Shown: piece by piece, positions 49,512 through 57,481 of the stretch
How positions within the stretch are numbered: position 1 is the stretch's first letter
Layout: each line of letters begins with the position of its first letter
Position numbers and translations under genes: made by a program
The notes under the pieces: generated by a model
What the model was told of the DNA's origin: nothing
Seen by the model: the letters and a program-made list of their open reading frames with translations, nothing else
Database searches by the model: none
From: an uncultured Poribacteria bacterium
GTDB taxonomy: Bacteria > Poribacteria > WGA-4E > WGA-3G
Assembly (NCBI GenBank): GCA_951828385.1
Contig: OX639973.1
Location: 6,116,845 to 6,180,844, forward strand
Reading direction: 5' to 3'
DNA length: 64,000 nt

Positions 49512-50351
49512 ATGAATCAGCAATCCGCTACGCGCGAAGCCTCCGGTGGTTTTTGGGATCACCCAATACTCAGAAGTATCAAAATTCGATTGCACAATGT
49601 GCTTACCGAGATAGGGCAAGCCTTTACGCTCTTTTTTCAAACGCTTTTTCAAATTTTCCGCCCCCCGCTTCAGTTCGATCTGCTCGTGAAGCAGCTGTTG
49701 TTGATCGGTTTCAATTCCTTGGCTGTTGTGATGGTATCCGGGTTTTTCACCGGGATGGTCTTAGGCGTTCAGGGCTATATTCAACTCAAACCCTTTGCCG
49801 TGGAAGGATCGGTCGCAAGATTTGTTTGTGTCTCGATCGTCAAAGAACTCGGACCGATGATTACTGCATTTGTACTTGCTGGGCGTATTGGGGCTTCAAT
49901 TACCGCTGAACTTTCAACGATGAAGGTGACAGAACAGATTGACGCACTTGAAGTGATGGGCACAAATCCCGTCAAATATTTGGTCGTCCCACGTTTTCTC
50001 GCGTGTTCTATTATGTTACCGACCTTGACGATCTTCTCAACCTTTGCAGGTATTGCTGGCGGTTTTACTGCCGTTGTTACTCTGTTTGATGTCAACGGCT
50101 ACTTTTTTCTTGCGGAAGTCCAAAAGAATTTGTTTGTCGGGAGTGTACTTATTAGTTTAATTAAGGCAACCTCTTTCGGCATGGCGATTGCGGCAGTGGG
50201 CTGCTACAAGGGGTTTAGCATCCCGACTGCTGGTGGTGCTGAAGGCGTTGGCACCGCTACAACGGGGTCCGCTGTTATTTCGCTCATCACTATTCTTATT
50301 TTAGACTTTGTCTTGAACCATATCCTCTTTAACATCTTGGGAATGGTATAA
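49512..50351 (+). CDS. mlaE: MlaE-type ABC permease
   Basis: This is the permease of the Mla/MCE lipid transporter that moves phospholipids between the inner and outer membranes. It has about six hydrophobic segments. The conserved stretches SGFFTGMVLGVQGY near 75-90, SIVKELGPMITAFVLAGRIGASITAEL near 107-135 and TEQIDALEVMGTNPVKYLVVPR near 140-160 are family hallmarks. GGAEGVGTATTGSAV near 238-252 closes the core. Length 279 is a little over the usual 260. It directly follows dnaB and precedes mlaF and mlaD. Confidence 0.93.
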   Translation: MNQQSATREASGGFWDHPILRSIKIRLHNVLTEIGQAFTLFFQTLFQIFRPPLQFDLLVKQLLLIGFNSLAVVMVSGFFTGMVLGVQGYIQLKPFAVEGSVARFVCVSIVKELGPMITAFVLAGRIGASITAELSTMKVTEQIDALEVMGTNPVKYLVVPRFLACSIMLPTLTIFSTFAGIAGGFTAVVTLFDVNGYFFLAEVQKNLFVGSVLISLIKATSFGMAIAAVGCYKGFSIPTAGGAEGVGTATTGSAVISLITILILDFVLNHILFNILGMV

Positions 50352-50442
50352 TTGAGGCGGTTACAAGGCGGATTTATAGGTGCTCAGGAGATCGTCCTAC
50401 CGAAAGGACCGCTCCGTTTCCTACGTCTTGAACGCAGAAAAT

Positions 50443-51249
50443 ATGATTTCTGTTAAAAATATTACCAAAAATTTTGGGGAGAAAAACGTTTTAAACGGAT
50501 TAAACCTTGAGATCCCGCGCGGCGAAACCGTCGTCATTATGGGGCGAAGTGGGTCTGGTAAGAGTATCCTGCTCAAAATTATCACCGGGCTGATTTCTGC
50601 GGATTCCGGGGAAATTTGGTTTGATGGCACAGAAATCTCAAAACTGAAAACCAAAAAAATAAATGTCCTCCGCCAAAAAATTGGGATGTTATTCCAATCT
50701 GCTGCCTTGTTTGATTCGATGACTGTTGCCGAGAACGTCGCTTTTATGCTGGATCAGCATACAGATTACGGCAACCAGGAAATCCGTAAGATCGTTGATG
50801 AGAAACTTGAACTTGTTGATTTGGAAGGCGTTCAAGAGTTACGACCGGCTGAATTGAGCGGCGGCATGCGAAAACGCGTCGGACTCGCCCGCGCACTCGC
50901 TTTTAATCCAGAAGTGATTTTGTACGATGAACCGACAACCGGACTTGACCCGGTTACCTGTAACGAAATTAATCAGCTTATCCGAGATTTACACGAACGG
51001 CTGCAAGTCACGTCCGTTGTCGTAACACACGATATGCACAGTGCCTTCAGTGTCGCAACGCGAATGGCTATGATTCATGATGGTAAACAGATCGCTTATG
51101 GGACCCCTGACGAGATTATCAACATTGACGATCCCATTTTACAACAGTTTGTCTTATTTGGGGCACCAGACCAAATCCTCAACATGGAAAATCCTATTTT
51201 GAAAGAATACTTAGGGAGGGAAGCGGAACTGCCACCCGCCAAGGCGTGA
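50443..51249 (+). CDS. mlaF: MlaF-type ABC ATPase
   Basis: This is the ATPase of the MCE lipid transporter. Walker A is MGRSGSGKSILLK near 33-45, the Q-loop is MLFQSAALFDSMTVAENV near 82-99, the signature motif is LSGGMRKRVGLARALA near 137-152 and Walker B is VILYDEPTTGLDP near 157-169; the switch His is VVVTHDM. The start at 50443 has no good ribosome site; TTG at 50428 is an alternative. The C-terminus contains a tandem duplication: GTPDEIINIDDPILQQFVLF is followed at once by GAPDQILNMENPILKEYLG, where most relatives have one copy. Confidence 0.92.
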   Translation: MISVKNITKNFGEKNVLNGLNLEIPRGETVVIMGRSGSGKSILLKIITGLISADSGEIWFDGTEISKLKTKKINVLRQKIGMLFQSAALFDSMTVAENVAFMLDQHTDYGNQEIRKIVDEKLELVDLEGVQELRPAELSGGMRKRVGLARALAFNPEVILYDEPTTGLDPVTCNEINQLIRDLHERLQVTSVVVTHDMHSAFSVATRMAMIHDGKQIAYGTPDEIINIDDPILQQFVLFGAPDQILNMENPILKEYLGREAELPPAKA

Positions 51250-51266
51250 AGCAGCTGTCGTTTTGC

Positions 51267-51479
51267 CAAGATAGGACTTACGCACTTCCCCGGTAGGTGC
51301 AGTTTTTGCGGCGTACGCGAAGAAACACCCCAGCAAAAACCCCAGATGCGAAGTGCATCGCGGTGTACACACCCAAATTTTGCCCATACGCGGAGACCAA
51401 ATTTGTCTTTGCTTTACATTTGCGATCTGCATTCCGAACCGCACCGGTTGCTCTGATTTTGCGTAAGTCCTGCAAGATA
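51267..51479. mobile_element. GGACTTACGCA-bounded miniature element, copy 2, within the mla operon
   Basis: GGACTTACGCA (51274-51284) and its inverse TGCGTAAGTCC (51460-51470) bound a non-coding element of about 197 bases. CAAGATA flanks it on both sides (51267-51273 and 51473-51479), as expected of a target duplication, offset by two bases on the right. The arms also share CCGGT...GTGC(A/G)GTT, which links this element to the dispersed GGTGCGGTT hairpins. It fills most of the gap between mlaF and mlaD. Confidence 0.75.
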
Positions 51480-51578
51480 TGAAGCGAGCTGATTTTAAAG
51501 TGTAACGCACCTGACCAACTATAAGGACGGCGTGAGATCACTGCCCTAAAAGGCGATGTATCTACGCCGAAGAATTTG

Positions 51579-53144
51579 ATGAATTTCTGGACTGCGTCTG
51601 TAAAAGTCGGTGTAATGATCCTCGTCGCAATCGTTTTTCTCACGATCCTTCTGACAAATGCTGAGAATTGGCCATGGGCAACTGCTGGCGATGAACTGAC
51701 CTTCCAATTTCAGTCTGTCAATGGGCTCTATGTCGGAGCAGGTGTTTACCTATCCGGTGTACCAATTGGCAAAGTGATCGCCATTGAACTCCGACCTGAT
51801 ACTAATAATGTCCATATCAAGGCGAAAGTCAAAAATGGGTTTAAGTGGTTGCGGGAAGATTGTGGTGCCAGAATTTCTATGAATGGCTTCGTCGGAGAGG
51901 TTTACATCGCACTTGACAATGGACCCATCGGAAATCCGCCCCTAAAACCCGCGAACCTCCCGATTGTCGGAAAAGATCCTGTTAATGCCTTAGAACTCCT
52001 TGAGCAGACGAGTGCCGGCATGACACAAGCCATTGAACTCACGACTGCTGCCAATGAAGTCCTTCAGGCGAACCAAGAAGCAATTCAACTCGCTATCAAA
52101 GAGATTCGCGATGTTGTCGCACTCACCGGAAAAACCATTGAGAAATTAAGTGTTGACTCTGGAGAGACAGTCAAGACCCTAACAGAACTTGCACAAGCAA
52201 ACGACAAACGCTTCCAAGAAACCCTTTTAAAGGTTAACAGTCTTATTACGCAGTTGGAAGGCGATTCCCTCATGGTCAGTAGCCAAGTGAGTGATATTAC
52301 GCGTGAAATCTTAAGATTGCTAAACCAAAATTCACCAAAACTAAACACCATTTTTTCCGATGTACGCACAACGACAACAGAATTCCGCCGAATCGCACAC
52401 GATTTTCGATCCAGCTTCAACACGTTATCTGATCAGATTTCCACGTTGGTTTCACAAAGCGGCGATGCTATTAAAACCGGGGAAGCCAATATCGCACCCA
52501 TCTTAGAGAATTTACAGGCGACAACCAACGCAATCAATGCCTTAGAGGCGAAGGTCAGCGACACCCTTACGAGACTCAATGAGGGGGAAGGCACTTTCGC
52601 GCAGTTGCTTAATTCACCGGAACCGCTTCAAGAAGTCCGAGGTGCTTTGCAAAGTCTTAATAAGACTGCGAAGGCAGTGACGGATCTCTCACAACGAACC
52701 GGGAGGCAGATCGGACGTTTTGAAGCACCACTACAGTTCGGATGGGATTATGAACTCCGCTATTTAAGTCTTGAGGAGCGACTTTACAACGAACTGGCGT
52801 TTTCGCTCTCACCACAATCAAAGGCACATTACAGGATTGGTGTCGGGGTTCGCGACGAAACTGTTCGGTTTGAAATTCAGTACGCACACGATGTAACTGA
52901 CTATCTCAGGGCACGCGCAGGCTTCATGCGGTCCAGGGTCGGTGCAGGGATCGATTTGTGGGTCTGGTCCCGACGCTTAGGTCTCAGTATTGAAGGAATA
53001 GGGTTGACAAGTAGTGAACCGGAATTGAACACAGAAGTCGCACTGCGATTTTTCCGATACGGACAACTCCTCCTTGGTGCTGAGAATTTGACAGGTGAAC
53101 GGCGTTGGACAACCGGTTTCCGGTTTTTTAACAGAGAGTGGTAA
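51579..53144 (+). CDS. mlaD: MlaD-type MCE-domain protein
   Basis: This is the substrate-binding component of the MCE lipid transporter. An N-terminal membrane anchor (about 8-27, VGVMILVAIVFLTILLTNA) precedes the MCE domain (about 38-118), with FQFQSVNGLYVGAGVYLSGV and RISMNGFVGEVYIAL. A long helical region (about 130-340) resembles tunnel-forming or tape-measure MCE helices. The last 150 residues are strand-rich (YELRYLSLEERLYNELAFSL...VALRFFRYGQLLLGAENL) and resemble a small beta-barrel, which is unusual for this family. The ATG at 51579 has only a weak GAAGAA site. Length 521 is longer than E. coli MlaD (183). Confidence 0.9.
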   Translation: MNFWTASVKVGVMILVAIVFLTILLTNAENWPWATAGDELTFQFQSVNGLYVGAGVYLSGVPIGKVIAIELRPDTNNVHIKAKVKNGFKWLREDCGARISMNGFVGEVYIALDNGPIGNPPLKPANLPIVGKDPVNALELLEQTSAGMTQAIELTTAANEVLQANQEAIQLAIKEIRDVVALTGKTIEKLSVDSGETVKTLTELAQANDKRFQETLLKVNSLITQLEGDSLMVSSQVSDITREILRLLNQNSPKLNTIFSDVRTTTTEFRRIAHDFRSSFNTLSDQISTLVSQSGDAIKTGEANIAPILENLQATTNAINALEAKVSDTLTRLNEGEGTFAQLLNSPEPLQEVRGALQSLNKTAKAVTDLSQRTGRQIGRFEAPLQFGWDYELRYLSLEERLYNELAFSLSPQSKAHYRIGVGVRDETVRFEIQYAHDVTDYLRARAGFMRSRVGAGIDLWVWSRRLGLSIEGIGLTSSEPELNTEVALRFFRYGQLLLGAENLTGERRWTTGFRFFNREW

Positions 53145-53210
53145 AATCAACGGCGCGCAAGCAACGCGTTTCAAACTTTGTCAACATTGAAGGGATCGGT
53201 AGTATTAAAA

Positions 53211-54575
53211 ATGGCACGAGAAAAACGTAAATTCGTCTGTCAAGAGTGTGGATATACAACGCCAAAGACGCTCGGACGGTGTCCGAGTTGTAAAAGTTGG
53301 CAAAGCTTCGCCGAAGAAGTCGAAACCCTCATTACGCCATCAAGACATCGCGGGATCGGACAGGCATCTCGTGAACCTGAACCCATCTCGCAGGTTACGG
53401 CAAGCGAGGTGGAACGCCACTTAACAGGTATGTCAGAGTTTGATAGAGTACTCGGCGGTGGTATTGTTCCAGGAGCTGTTGTTCTTATCGGTGGAGACCC
53501 AGGGATCGGCAAATCTACGCTGTTGCTGCAGGCGAGTGACGCATTGAGCCGGAATTATGGAGACGTGCTTTATGTCTCTGGCGAAGAATCTGTGAGTCAG
53601 ACAAAACTCAGGGCAACTCGACTCGGTGTCAAGTCTGATACGCTTTATGTGCTGTGCGAAAATAACTTGGAACAGATTGAAAAACATATTGAGGCACAGA
53701 AACCGAAGGTTGTCGTCATTGATTCTATCCAAGCCGTCTATTTGACGAGTATTCAATCTGCACCAGGGAGTGTTACGCAGATTCGTGAGTGTACTGGACA
53801 TCTCCTCATTTGCGCAAAGAACCGCAATATTCCGATATTTCTGGTCGGGCATGTGACAAAGGAGGGCGCAATTGCTGGACCCCGTGTCTTGGAACACATG
53901 GTTGATACCGTACTCTATTTTGAAGGTGAAGGGCATCATATCTATCGGGTCCTCCGAGCCATCAAAAATCGATTCGGTTCGACAAACGAAATCGGAATAT
54001 TTGAAATGCGGAATACAGGGCTTGCGGATGTGATGAACCCTTCAGAGATTTTTTTGAGCGACAGAGAAGAACAGGTTTCAGGGTCTGTCGTCGTCTCAAG
54101 CATGGAGGGGACACGTCCCTTACTCATGGAGGTACAGGCACTCGTTGTACCTACCAATTATGGAAATCCTCGCAATACGGCAGCTGGCGTTGACCGACAC
54201 CGAATCGCGCTGCTCATCGCTGTGCTCAATAAACGCGTAGGGATTGACGTTGGGGATTCTGATGTCTTTGTTAACATTACCGGAGGATTACGTATTGATG
54301 AACCCGGTATAGACCTCGGTGTACTGATGGCTATATCTTCAAGCCATCGCGATATGCCTATAGATCGGCAAACGGTAATGATCGGCGAGGTCGGACTTGG
54401 CGGCGAAATTCGACCTGTCACACATGTCGATAGGCGGATCCGCGAAGCCGCAAAATTGGGGTTCAAGCGAGCGATTTTTCCCGAATATAACCGTAAAGGA
54501 TTAAATATTGATGAGGACATTGAACTTGTCGGTGTTAAGGATGTATATGACAGCTTAGCGGCTTTGTTGGAATAA
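53211..54575 (+). CDS. radA: DNA repair protein RadA
   Basis: This bacterial RadA (Sms) is a RecA-like ATPase that drives branch migration in recombination. The N-terminal zinc finger is FVCQECGYTTPKTLGRCPSC at residues 8-27, with two C-x-x-C pairs. The Walker A loop is GGDPGIGKSTLLL near 93-105, the RadA-specific KNRFG motif is near 252, and the Lon-like C-terminal domain includes GGLRIDEPGIDLGVLMAI near 360. The start at 53211 is chosen because the finger begins normally eight residues in; upstream in-frame TTG codons would add 11 residues. Length 454 is normal. Confidence 0.95.
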   Translation: MAREKRKFVCQECGYTTPKTLGRCPSCKSWQSFAEEVETLITPSRHRGIGQASREPEPISQVTASEVERHLTGMSEFDRVLGGGIVPGAVVLIGGDPGIGKSTLLLQASDALSRNYGDVLYVSGEESVSQTKLRATRLGVKSDTLYVLCENNLEQIEKHIEAQKPKVVVIDSIQAVYLTSIQSAPGSVTQIRECTGHLLICAKNRNIPIFLVGHVTKEGAIAGPRVLEHMVDTVLYFEGEGHHIYRVLRAIKNRFGSTNEIGIFEMRNTGLADVMNPSEIFLSDREEQVSGSVVVSSMEGTRPLLMEVQALVVPTNYGNPRNTAAGVDRHRIALLIAVLNKRVGIDVGDSDVFVNITGGLRIDEPGIDLGVLMAISSSHRDMPIDRQTVMIGEVGLGGEIRPVTHVDRRIREAAKLGFKRAIFPEYNRKGLNIDEDIELVGVKDVYDSLAALLE

Positions 54576-55100
54576 CATTGATTTGCCTAAGTCCTACCAC
54601 TATAAGAATACCCTGTGACGCATAGCAATTATTCATAGACTATGGCGTTCGTATTTATCTTCTCTGATTTTATTTGCTTTGTTATATCCTAAGTTGCTCC
54701 TTGTAAAATTGTTACTTTCATCTTGGTTTATTTCTTGAATTATGCTATTATTATTCTATAAAGATACTATTGTTGAATAAATTGAAAACAAATGATACTG
54801 TCTTTATACGGTTTTAGCAATTATAGGGACATCGAAAAATAACTAACATGTTCGGTTTAACGATGTCCAAGTTACTCACCCTCAGGTCCTATATTATCCT
54901 GTAAGTCGAACTCACGTTGGTCCGATTTGTAATTTGTTAGACTTCATTAAGGTTAAACCTAAACGCTATTAAATTGGTGTGCAAAAGATGCATCTGCAAA
55001 CTTGAAAGCAGAGGCATAGAACCGAGGGATCTTGTAAGCGTGGATAGCAATCACAAATGCAAGTGATAGACGTGCTTCTATAAAGAAAGAAAAGGAAAAA
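54576..55100. other. Gene-free gap between radA and yacL with a long hairpin
   Basis: No coding signal in 525 bases. GGACATCG (54827-54834) and CGATGTCC (54861-54868) form a perfect 8-bp stem with a 26-base loop containing the palindrome AACATGTT. A weak promoter pair, TTGAAT (54735-54740) and TATAAA (54757-54762) with 16 bases between, lies upstream. In Bacillus-type order this is where disA sits; no trace of it is visible. Confidence 0.55.
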
Positions 55101-56129
55101 ATGCAAGTTTGGGGGATTCGCCTCTTTTTTATAATCGCAAGCGCAGCGAGTTGTTACATTCTCTACGACAACCCATTATTTACCCTTATTGGATTTGTTG
55201 TAGCACTGATCCTCGTTGGCGCAGAATTCTGCCTACATATACCCAGTTTGCGTGGTATTATTGCCGGTGCAATAGGGCTCTCTGTTGGTCTATTAATGTC
55301 TTGTGGCGTATTAAGCCTTTTTTCTGTATCTAATGATAATCTCAAGTTGGTGATTGGCCTCGGTATAGGATACGCTGGCCTTATGGGGGGCTACCGACTT
55401 TCTACATCCGTGAATTTAGCCCATCTCTTCGGATCAGATACGTCTAACCGAACTGGCGAATCGCGAGCACGGAAAGTTACAAATAGCTTAAAAATTTTAG
55501 ACACAAGTGTTATTATTGATGGTAGGATTCTTGAAATCTGTCAGACCAAATTTATTGAGGGGACGCTCGTTATTCCACGGTTTGTTCTCAATGAATTGCA
55601 ACATATCGCAGATTCCACAGAGCCTCTTCGCCGAAATAAAGGACGGCGCGGTTTTGATATCCTGCGAGCACTTCAGAATAATCCAGCGATTGTTGTTGAA
55701 ATCACTGAGGAGGAAGTACCACATCTACCAGAAGTGGATGCCAAGTTAGTACATCTCGCGCAAAAGCAAGATGCCACAATCGTAACTAACGATTTAAATC
55801 TCAACAAAGTCGCAGAGCTACAAAGTGTAAAGGTGCTGAATATCAACGAGCTATCAAATGCTGTGCGTCCGGTCGTGATTGCTGGTGAAGTGATTCAAGT
55901 ACTCCTTCTTAAAGAAGGGAAGGAACCTAATCAAGGGGTCGGTTACCTTGATGATGGAACTATGGTCATCGTTGAAGAAGGCAAACCCTACATCGGGCAA
56001 ACACTCAACGTTGAGGTTACCCAGATGCTACGGACGAGCGCAGGGCAGATGATTTTCACTCGGATTAAAGAAGATGAAATGGACGCTGATGAACAGCAAG
56101 GTCTGCACCCTTATTCCCGCAGCTGGTAA
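55101..56129 (+). CDS. yacL: PIN/TRAM-domain membrane protein, YacL type
   Basis: Four hydrophobic segments (about 5-110) precede a cytoplasmic PIN nuclease domain, which opens with KILDTSVIIDGRI near 131-143 and has IPRFVLNELQHIAD near 158-171, DAKLVHLAQKQDATIVTNDLNLNKVA near 213-238 with conserved acidic residues. A TRAM domain (about 255-325) follows, with VGYLDDGTMVIVEEGKPYIG. The family's RNA or DNA target is not firmly known. AAAGGAAAAA precedes the ATG. It overlaps the ispD start and continues the radA-yacL-ispD-ispF-cysS order known from Firmicutes. Confidence 0.9.
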   Translation: MQVWGIRLFFIIASAASCYILYDNPLFTLIGFVVALILVGAEFCLHIPSLRGIIAGAIGLSVGLLMSCGVLSLFSVSNDNLKLVIGLGIGYAGLMGGYRLSTSVNLAHLFGSDTSNRTGESRARKVTNSLKILDTSVIIDGRILEICQTKFIEGTLVIPRFVLNELQHIADSTEPLRRNKGRRGFDILRALQNNPAIVVEITEEEVPHLPEVDAKLVHLAQKQDATIVTNDLNLNKVAELQSVKVLNINELSNAVRPVVIAGEVIQVLLLKEGKEPNQGVGYLDDGTMVIVEEGKPYIGQTLNVEVTQMLRTSAGQMIFTRIKEDEMDADEQQGLHPYSRSW

Positions 56130-56790
56130 GGGAAGCCGGATGGCACATTCGCTTAAAAAACCGTACCTAAAATTGGCAAAAAAGCCTATTTTAGCACATA
56201 CTATCCAGCGGTTTGAGCAAAATACGGCTGTCGACGCGATTTTCGTCATCGTTAACGAAGGTGATTTCAACGAGTGTCGCTCTACCGTGTTAGAGCCATA
56301 TCCCTTTACGAAGGTCCAGAAACTCGTCGCAGGAGGAGAGACTCGGCAGAAGTCTGTCTACAACGGTTTACGCGCACTATCGGCAGATGTTGATTTCGTG
56401 ATTGTTCATGATGGTGTCCGACCCTTTGTAACAGACGAAACGATTTTTGCTTGTCTCACTGCCGCAGACGAATATGGTGCGGCTGTGGCTGCGGTGCCAG
56501 TCAAAGATACGATCAAAGTCGCCGACGAGAACTGTTTGATTACTCAAACGCCAGAGCGAGAAACACTCTGGGCAGTACAAACACCGCAGGTCTTTCGGAA
56601 ATCCTTATTGGAAGAGGCACATCAGGCAGCCCAAGAGCGTCAACTCACAGGAACTGATGACGCGGTGCTCGTTGAGCAACTCGGTTTCTCTGTTAAGTTA
56701 GTGAAAGGCAGTTACGCGAACTTGAAGATAACTACGCCAGTGGATTTACGGATTGCTGAAGTTTTACTCTCAGATCCTACACTGTGGTAA
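56089..56790 (+). CDS. ispD: 2-C-methyl-D-erythritol 4-phosphate cytidylyltransferase
   Basis: This is the third enzyme of the non-mevalonate isoprenoid pathway; it couples CTP to methylerythritol phosphate. The nucleotide-binding loop LIPAAGKGSRMAHSLKKPYL is at about residues 8-27. VAGGETRQKSVYNGL near 79-93 and VHDGVRPFV near 104-112 are hallmark stretches. DTIKVAD and AVQTPQVFRK near 160-169 follow, with TGTDDAVLVE near 185-194. Length is 233 residues. It overlaps yacL, so translation is coupled; an in-frame ATG at 56074 would add five residues and is also possible. ispF follows. Confidence 0.95.
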   Translation: MNSKVCTLIPAAGKGSRMAHSLKKPYLKLAKKPILAHTIQRFEQNTAVDAIFVIVNEGDFNECRSTVLEPYPFTKVQKLVAGGETRQKSVYNGLRALSADVDFVIVHDGVRPFVTDETIFACLTAADEYGAAVAAVPVKDTIKVADENCLITQTPERETLWAVQTPQVFRKSLLEEAHQAAQERQLTGTDDAVLVEQLGFSVKLVKGSYANLKITTPVDLRIAEVLLSDPTLW

Positions 56791-56862
56791 ATGTCTTTTG
56801 TTTGGGTTTTCTGTTTTGTGGTTTCGCATCGCAAATCGTGGCGATGAGAGTAGACAAGAAAA

Positions 56863-57336
56863 ATGCAAGTAGGTATCGGTTACGACGTTCATCGGTTGGT
56901 CGAAAATCGAAAATTGGTTTTGGGCGGCGTTGAGATCCCGTATCATTTAGGGCTGTTAGGGCATTCAGATGCGGATGTCCTCACGCACGCTATCGTAGAC
57001 GCAATTTTAGGGGCAGCCGCACTCGGTGATATCGGCACACATTTCCCTGATACGGATCCCCGTTATGAAGGAATGGACAGCCTTATTTTCCTACAGGACA
57101 CCGCTTTGAAAGTAACAGCGTGTGGCTACCAGATCGAAAATATAGACACGACAGTTATCGCACAACGCCCGAAATTGGCACCTTACATTTCAGAGATCCG
57201 AGAGACACTTGCCAGAACACTTGATATTGCCGTAACGCAGATGAACGTTAAAGCCACCACGGCGGAAGAATTGGGAATGGTCGGAGAGGGTAAAGCGATT
57301 GTCGCCCATGCCATCGCCTGTCTTTCTCGGCGATAA
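56863..57336 (+). CDS. ispF: 2-C-methyl-D-erythritol 2,4-cyclodiphosphate synthase
   Basis: The next step but one after IspD: it closes the cyclodiphosphate ring with release of CMP. The metal site is GIGYDVHRLVENRKLVLGG at residues 4-22. LGHSDADVLTHAIVDAILGAAALGDIG near 32-58 and FPDTDPRYEGMDS near 60-72 are diagnostic. The C-terminal NVKATTAEELGMVGEGKAI near 128-146 completes the trimer active site. Length 157 is normal. ispE is not in the window. It is separate from ispD rather than fused. Confidence 0.96.
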   Translation: MQVGIGYDVHRLVENRKLVLGGVEIPYHLGLLGHSDADVLTHAIVDAILGAAALGDIGTHFPDTDPRYEGMDSLIFLQDTALKVTACGYQIENIDTTVIAQRPKLAPYISEIRETLARTLDIAVTQMNVKATTAEELGMVGEGKAIVAHAIACLSRR

Positions 57337-57481
57337 ATGTTCTTCTTGCCGCCGTGTATTTAGAACCGAGCCGATAACAAACTCAGCATAAAATTAACCG
57401 AAAACCTGCCCGAAACGAAATGGAGCGGTTTTTGCTTGGGCGGTTTTTTAGCCCAGGATCCTATAGTTAAAAGTAAAAAAA

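Noticed and set aside
54960-55100. Possible tRNA gene before yacL
   Set aside because: No cloverleaf, T-loop or acceptor stem could be drawn; there is only a generic AT-rich leader.
57360-57460. Clear intrinsic terminator after ispF
   Set aside because: GCCCG and a distant GGGC can pair but the loop is long and mismatched; I left it as a weak note under cysS.
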